Shown in pieces: positions 58,501 through 64,000 of a stretch of DNA of 64,000 bases. Origin of the DNA: Triticum aestivum. Taxonomy: Eukaryota > Streptophyta > Magnoliopsida > Poales > Poaceae. The DNA lies in the NCBI RefSeq assembly GCF_018294505.1, contig NC_057798.1, positions 367,747,673 to 367,811,672 on the forward strand, given 5' to 3'. The position numbers and the translations under genes are program-made. Position 1 is the stretch's first letter; each line of letters begins with the position of its first letter. The notes under the pieces were generated by a model, which saw nothing but the letters and a program-made list of their open reading frames with translations, did not search any database and was not told where the DNA came from.

Positions 58501-60015
58501 CTTTCCACCTTGGTGGCGAAACCTACTCTTACGGATCAAATTATCGCTGCCCAAAAGCGAGATAAGGGAATATCTAAAATCAAGGAGAACATTGCTAGCG
58601 GAGGTGCTAGTTGTTTCTCCACAAATGATCATGGTGTTGTGTACTTTGAGAACCGTTTAGTGGTTCCCAAGAACCAGCATCTACGGCAGTTGATCCTTAA
58701 GGAGGCTCATGAATCTCCTCTCACCATTCATCCCGGTAGTACCAAGATGTATCAGGACCTACGCCAGAGGTTCTGGTGGACTAGGATGAAGAGAGAAATT
58801 GCTCAGTATATTGCTAATTGCGACGTCTGCCGTCGTCTAAAAGCAGAGCATCAACGGCATGCTGGCACCCTTCAACCCCTAGCTATTCCTGAATGGAAAT
58901 GGGATAAAATTGGTATGGATTTCATTACCGGTTTTCCCAGGACCAAGAGAGGGAATAATGCTATCTTCGTCGTTGTCGATCGTCTTTCCAAAGTGGCCCG
59001 TTTCTTACCCGTTCGTGGGAGTATAACTGCTAGTCAGTTAGTAGACCTGTACATCTCCCGAATAGTGTCTCTCCATGGTGTTCCTTTGGAAATTAACTCG
59101 GATCGAGGAAGTCTTTTCACCTCTCGATTTTGGGAAAGTTTCCAAAATGCTATGGGAACCCGCCTTTCTTTTAGCACCGCTTTCCACCCTCAATCGAGTG
59201 GTTAGGTAGAACGCGTCAACCAGATCCTAGAAGACATGCTTCGAGCCTCTGTTATCTCATTCGGAATGGATTGGGAGAAATGCCTTCCATTTGCCGAATT
59301 TGCTTACAACAACAGCTATCAATCTAGCTTGGGTAAAGCCCCTTTTGAAGTTCTCTATGGACGACGGTGTCGAACACCCCTTAACTGGTCAGAAACCGGG
59401 GAAAAACAATTCTTTGGCCCGGATATGATTCAGGAAGCAGAAGAGCAAGTTCGCATCGTTCGTGAAAAGTTGAAAACAGCCCAATCTCGTCAAAAAAGTC
59501 AATATGACCGAAAACATAAGGCTATGACTTTCGAGGTTGACGAGAAGGCTTACCTTCGGGTTACTCCTCTGAAGGGAACCCATCGTTTCGGTATCAAAGG
59601 CAAATTGGCTCCCCGTTACATTGGACCTTTTCGTATTCTCGCTAAACGAGGAGAAGTTGCCTACCAGTTGGAGCTACCTCCGCATCTCTCCAGAGTCCAC
59701 GATGTCTTCCACGTTTCTCAACTCAGGCGTTGCTTCTCGGATCCTATCCATGGAGTGGACCACGAAACGCTTGATCTCCAAGATAATCTCACGTATCGAG
59801 AGTACCCCATTCGTATCCTTGATCAGGCCGAGCGTACCACTCGACGTCATAATATCAAGTTTCTCAAAGTTCAATGGTCGCACCATTCTGAGGATGAAGC
59901 AACTTGGGAAAGGGAGGATCGTCTTCGACTCAAGTATCCCGCCCTCTTTCCGGAGGAACCCAAATCTCGGGACGAGATTCTTTTGAGTGGGGGTGAGTTG
60001 TCACACCCTAGCTAG
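55540..60015 (+). pseudogene. gag-pol: gag-pol polyprotein of element E, full length with one premature stop
   Basis: From ATG 55540 (preceded by TTTATCTAG) one frame of 1491 codons runs to a stop at 60013, broken only by TAG at 59203-59205. Domains: gag with [15 protein letters not shown]; zinc knuckle C-x2-C-x4-H-x4-C from residue 308; aspartic protease [11 protein letters not shown] (Asp 386); RT with [11 protein letters not shown] (697-700); RNase H with YCDAS (Asp 846) and ADALSRK; integrase H-x3-H zinc region with CDVC (1094-1097) and catalytic D1127, D1188 and E1224; GPY/F-like YIGPFRILAKRGEVAYQLEL; and a chromodomain-like C-terminus (YPIRILDQAE, then VQWSHHSEDEATWERED, about 1421-1470). 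The stop falls two codons before the catalytic Glu, where Gln is expected, so integrase of this copy is inactive. The frame ends inside the 3' LTR, 17 bases after its start. Confidence 0.95.
59981..59998 (+). promoter_or_regulatory. Polypurine tract of element E
   Basis: TTTTGAGTGGGGGTGAGT immediately precedes the 3' LTR start TGTCACACCC at 59999. It is translated as part of pol. Confidence 0.75.
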
Positions 60016-63000
60016 TTCATGCATTAGAGTGTGCATCATGTCTATTCTTTCATCAGAATCCTGAAATGGGGATGACAGAACCCCCAGCCCCCTCTGAAAC
60101 CAACTAGGGTTTACTAAAAACTTTTTCAATGAACCTGAAATGCCCTTCTAAAATGCCCATCATTTTTGTCTTGGTTCAGAACCTCTGCCAAAAGTGATGC
60201 ACATTTTCCTAGGTCATCTTAGGGTCTTTGAATTAAATCATAAATATTTGAATTTGGGCATTTAAAATTATATAAAATATTCAAATGCTCAAATATCTCC
60301 AAACTAAAATGTTTCATGTTGGAAATAATCCAACTATGGACTAGGAGTAGTTTGGTGATTTTAGGAGTTGCCTAAGTATTTTTAATAATTCAACAAAGTT
60401 GCAGAAGTATTAAAAAAACAGAACCAGGAGAAATAGCAAAAACTTACCTGGCGCCCAGCACCCGGCCCACCTGCCGGCCCAGCCCAGCGCCGCGCCAGCG
60501 AGCTGCTTGCTGGCCAGGCAGGCAGGCAGGTGCCCGACGGCGGCCGCAGCATGCGCCACGCAGCTGGCCGTCGCCCTGCTTCACCTCCTCGCCTCGTGGC
60601 TGGATGGATGAACTCCACGCCGCGCCGTGAACCCGCAGGACACCTCCATTCTCCCCCAACTCCTCTCTCTCGCGCTCCCCCGCCATGGCCGACGCCATCG
60701 CCACCACCCCCTCGCCGTAGCCACGCCCTCCGTCAACCCCACGCCGTGCCGCCGTGTCCAGGAGCTCCGCCATCCTCCTCTCCTTCGAGCAAGCCGAGCC
60801 CCGAGCGCTCGCAAGGCCCGAGCCCACCGCATCGACCTCGACCGAACCGCCGTCGCCGGAGATCCCCTTCAACGCCGACGTTGCTCCGGCCCGTCCCCGG
60901 CCGCACCAAGTGCTTCGTCGAACTCCCCGTGAGCTTAGCCATCTTCCCCTCCCTTCTTTTCTTGCTTCCGAGCTGTGTAGTGACCTCCCGGAGCTCAACC
61001 TCACCCACCGCCGCGGAGCTCATCGCCGACGTGCTCCCTGTCACCCTCCGGCCACAAACTGGTGTCCATCATGCTCACCACATCACGTAGCACCTAACCA
61101 GCTACTCCCCGCACCTCACCGACCCCTCTAGCGTAAAGTTCGCCTTCGGCCGAACTCCGGTGGCCGCCAAAGTCGTCGCCGGCGCCAACTCCGGCCACCC
61201 CGACCCCAACGGACTCCACCAAGAGCTGCGGCTCCTCCTCAGCTCCACTCCGATGGCCTCCGCGACTCGTTTGGTTGCTGGAATGGCAAAAACCACTTCC
61301 GCCGCCGCGTCGGGCTCGCCGGCGGCTAAACGCCGGTGCAGCCGACCTGGGTTTGACCGCGGGTGGGCCCTGGTTGACTCCGATGAGTCAATGACAGGTG
61401 GGGCCCAGCCCTGTTAACTAAATAGTTTAGTTTTAATTAAACTTTAACTAATCTAATTACCCTGACACCCTGGACCCACAGTCAGGTTTGACCTAGACGT
61501 CTCCGTTGACCCTGACGTCATCCTGACGCATGGCTGATGCAATAAATTAATTTCTGGATTTATTCTAATATAGGAAATTCCAGAATATAGTTTAAACTTC
61601 AAAAATTCATAACTTTTAATCTGTAACTCCAAATCAGACAAGTTATATATGAAAAATAATCAGAAAAATCCAATCTATCCATCTGTACTATTTTCATGCA
61701 TGATTAAACAAGTTAACTTGATGTTTAATGCAGAACAAGATAAAACACTTTAAAGGGCCATGTATGAGTTTGAAATTTGAATCTTTGGTTCAAATTGGTT
61801 CAAACCCTTCTGGTCTTAGTTGCATTAGCCCAACACACTCATATTGCCATGTTTCATGCATGCATCATATTGTCGCACATTGTTTGGTGATGGTGGTGTA
61901 TCGGTGTTCTTTGCGGCAGGTTCTGCCTCCGAGGAGTACCGTGATTACCCTAGCGAAGAATCGTATCCGTGCATCGATCCATCAGGCAAGCAACCAACCA
62001 TTTGATCATATCGATACAATCCCATGTTCTCGCTCTTGCTCTCTTTTACTGCATTAAGACAACGCGTTTCAAACTGCTGTGTGCTACGGTAGTTGAACCC
62101 ATTTCCTCTGCATGACCTGTCATTGCCACAGTAACTAGATGAAACCCACTAGCATGTGTAGGAGTTGTTTGAGCCATATGTATGTGTTGTTCCTACCTTG
62201 CTATGCCTGCTATGCTTAGAGTCGTGTCAGGTCTGGTTCGTCTGGGTGATGAGCTAGAGTGAAATGATTATGTCGGTAATGAGAGTGATGTGGTGAACAT
62301 GATTTGGTAAAGGTATCGATGAGAGGCCATGTAGGAGTACATGGTGGGTTGTTTCATTGAAGCCGACCTTAAGCACTGAGATCTGTATGTGTGATTTAAG
62401 ATACAGCTACTACCATGCATTGGGCCCTGAAATATGACCCCGCTCGACTTCTTATTCACCCTAGTTCTCTGTCCAGGAGTTGCAAGTAGTTTCTGGTGTT
62501 TGTAGCCTACTGGAGGCCGTGGACAGCGCTGACCGTAGGGGTGGGCTGTGATGCGGTAGGTACGTGGCACGGTGTATTGAATACCCGTTAGGTATCTCGG
62601 GAACCCTGTTCACATCGTTTGGGGCTGTGAGCGAAACCTCGGCCGGATCTCCTCATGGATGGAACCTGAATAGGCGATAAACCTGGACTAGAGACTTAGG
62701 TGTTTAGGTAGGTCGTGGTCTACACCCACGTCGGCTTTTGCTTGAAGTCTGCCGAGCACATGTCGTGTGCAGACGCTAAGTGGTGGAAACATGTATGAAG
62801 AAGTACACCCCTGCAGGGTTAACATGATCTATTCGAATAGCCACGTCCGCGGTAAAGGACTACTTGGTTGCCTATACAGTTCATAGACAAGTAAATGGAA
62901 ACTACTAAAAGCCTCAAGATAAGTGTGAGTGCCGAGGATGGCTCTTCCGTAGGAAGACGGAGGTGGATCCTCGGTAGTGTATTGAAGTGGTGAGTAGTGG

Positions 63001-64000
63001 ACTCGTGTGCGCAAAACCGTTTCAAGATGGAGTCTCGTAGGATAGCCTAGCCAAGAGTCAAAGCTAGCTTGCTGCAACAACTCCACCAACCCTTCTTGAT
63101 AATATGCATGTATGTAGGATCTGATGTAAGTCTTGCTGAGTACCTTTGTGCTCATGTTGCTATAATCTACATTTTTACAGAAGACGCTGCAACCCCTTCT
63201 GATGGGTTCTTTGTAGACGTTGACATCAATGAGTAGGCTAAGGCCCAGGTGGTGATCCTGAGCTTGTGAAGGACCATGTAGTATAGCTACGCTTTCCAAG
63301 CCTCTTTTATTTTACTAGTTGTCTGTACTCGGACAAGTTACTTCCGCTGCTGGTTTGTATGACTGTATGACTTGAATGCTGGGTCGTGTGACCTGTACCT
63401 ATGTGTATGTTATGTATGGCTCTCTGGGCCTTAAATAAGGTACTTGTGTCGTAGAGTCATGTTGTGATGCCTTGTTGTATTTACACATATCGAGCATATT
63501 GTGTGTATGATTGAAATGCTTGGTATGTGTGGGATCTGACTATCTAGTTGTTTATCTTTAGTAGCCTCTCTTACCGGGAAATGTCTCCTAGTGTTACCAC
63601 TGAGCCATGGTAGCTTGCTACTGCTCTGGAACACTTAGGCTGGCCGTCATGTGTCCTTCTTCGTTCCTGTGTCTGTCCCTTCGGGGAAACGTCACGCATT
63701 GAGTACCGGAGTCCTGTTAGCCTGCTACAGCCCGGTTTACCGGAGTCCTGCTAGCCCAGTGCTACAGCCCGGACCCACTTGCTGATGACCGACACGTTCG
63801 AAGCTGGGTCATGGATGCCTGTCCCTGTAAGTCTGTGCCACTTTGGGTTTACGACTAGTCATGTCAGCCCGGGCTCCTTATCATATGGATGCTAGCGACA
63901 CTATCATATACGTGAGCCAAAAGGCGCAAACGGTCCCGGGCAAAGGGTAAGGCGACACCCATGGGGATACCGTGCGTGAGGCCGCAAAGTGATATGAGGT
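59999..64000 (+). mobile_element. 3' LTR of element E, cut by the window end
   Basis: It is collinear with 49936-53938 of the 5' LTR. Differences are scattered single substitutions, mostly transitions, plus one extra A (in the A-run near 60414) and one missing G (near 61424). The last roughly 42 bases of the LTR are beyond the window. Confidence 0.95.

Larger units (their letters stand above)
49936..64000 (+). mobile_element. Young Ty3/gypsy chromovirus-like LTR retrotransposon E
   Basis: The 5' LTR is 49936-53980 (TGTCACACCC to TCCTGACA). A tRNA-Met-type primer site, an extra ORF, a gag-pol frame and a polypurine tract follow. The 3' LTR runs from 59999 past the window end, cut about 42 bp short. 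The left flank TTCCT (49931-49935) is the probable target duplication. By eye I count about 56 substitutions and two 1-bp indels between the LTRs over 4.0 kb (about 1.4%). At the commonly used grass rate of 1.3e-8 per site per year this gives an age near half a million years. The family is not named. Confidence 0.93.

Noticed and set aside
1..64000. CRISPR arrays, bacterial operons or phage-like systems
   Set aside because: Tandem arrays here lack uniform spacers of unique sequence and sit in plant transposons; no cas-like or prokaryotic gene is present.

Overview
The window is repeat-rich plant nuclear DNA and almost certainly comes from the grass tribe Triticeae (wheat, Aegilops, barley or rye type). 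I see no intact host gene. Everything I can assign belongs to transposable elements (TEs): LTR retrotransposons with 5-bp target-site duplications (TSDs), two CACTA DNA transposons, Stowaway MITEs, an Au-type SINE and a 5'-truncated LINE. Family names are given from memory and only as 'X-like', because no database could be searched.

Left part (1-26409). A minus-strand LTR fragment (1-295) sits 7 bp inside the 5' LTR end of a non-autonomous, Sabrina-like retrotransposon A on the plus strand (296-23995). A has a tRNA-Asp primer site, one gag-less ORF (523-1191) and a 3' LTR. That LTR is split by an 18.2-kb CACTA transposon (4999-23206) with a 3-bp CTT duplication. The CACTA carries a decayed minus-strand ORF1-like gene with tandemly duplicated exons (6589-12011), a B3-domain gene fragment, a captured coiled-coil gene remnant, three Stowaway MITEs and several minisatellites towards its 3' end. 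A itself sits in the internal region of a WHAM-like element C, whose 3' LTR is 24998-26409.

Middle (26410-38086). C interrupts a Fatima-like Ty3/gypsy element G: an integrase remnant, then a multi-exon antisense gene, then the LTR at 31248-31730. G abuts a minus-strand protease remnant (H) of the same kind. A minus-strand WHAM-like element D (32339 to at least 35265, possibly resuming at 38082) carries an Au-like SINE with a 10-12 bp TSD. It is also interrupted by a 2816-bp solo LTR (F, 35266-38081) with a perfect AATTG duplication.

Right part (38087-64000). A second, left-truncated CACTA-like element (to 47606) holds a coiled-coil ORF with its own TATA box, a roughly 500-bp tandem repeat, a 5S rRNA-derived fragment and a decayed B3-domain gene. 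A LINE remnant (47781-49930) follows. A young Ty3/gypsy chromovirus-like element E is inserted in it (49936 to beyond the window end). E has 4.05-kb LTRs differing by about 1.4%, an extra ORF before gag, and a full-length gag-pol with a single premature stop.

Insertion order read from the nesting, oldest first: H; then G and D; C into G; A into C; CACTA1 into A's LTR. F and the SINE went into D, and E into the LINE. The genes serve element replication or are captured host fragments; none appears to serve the host.
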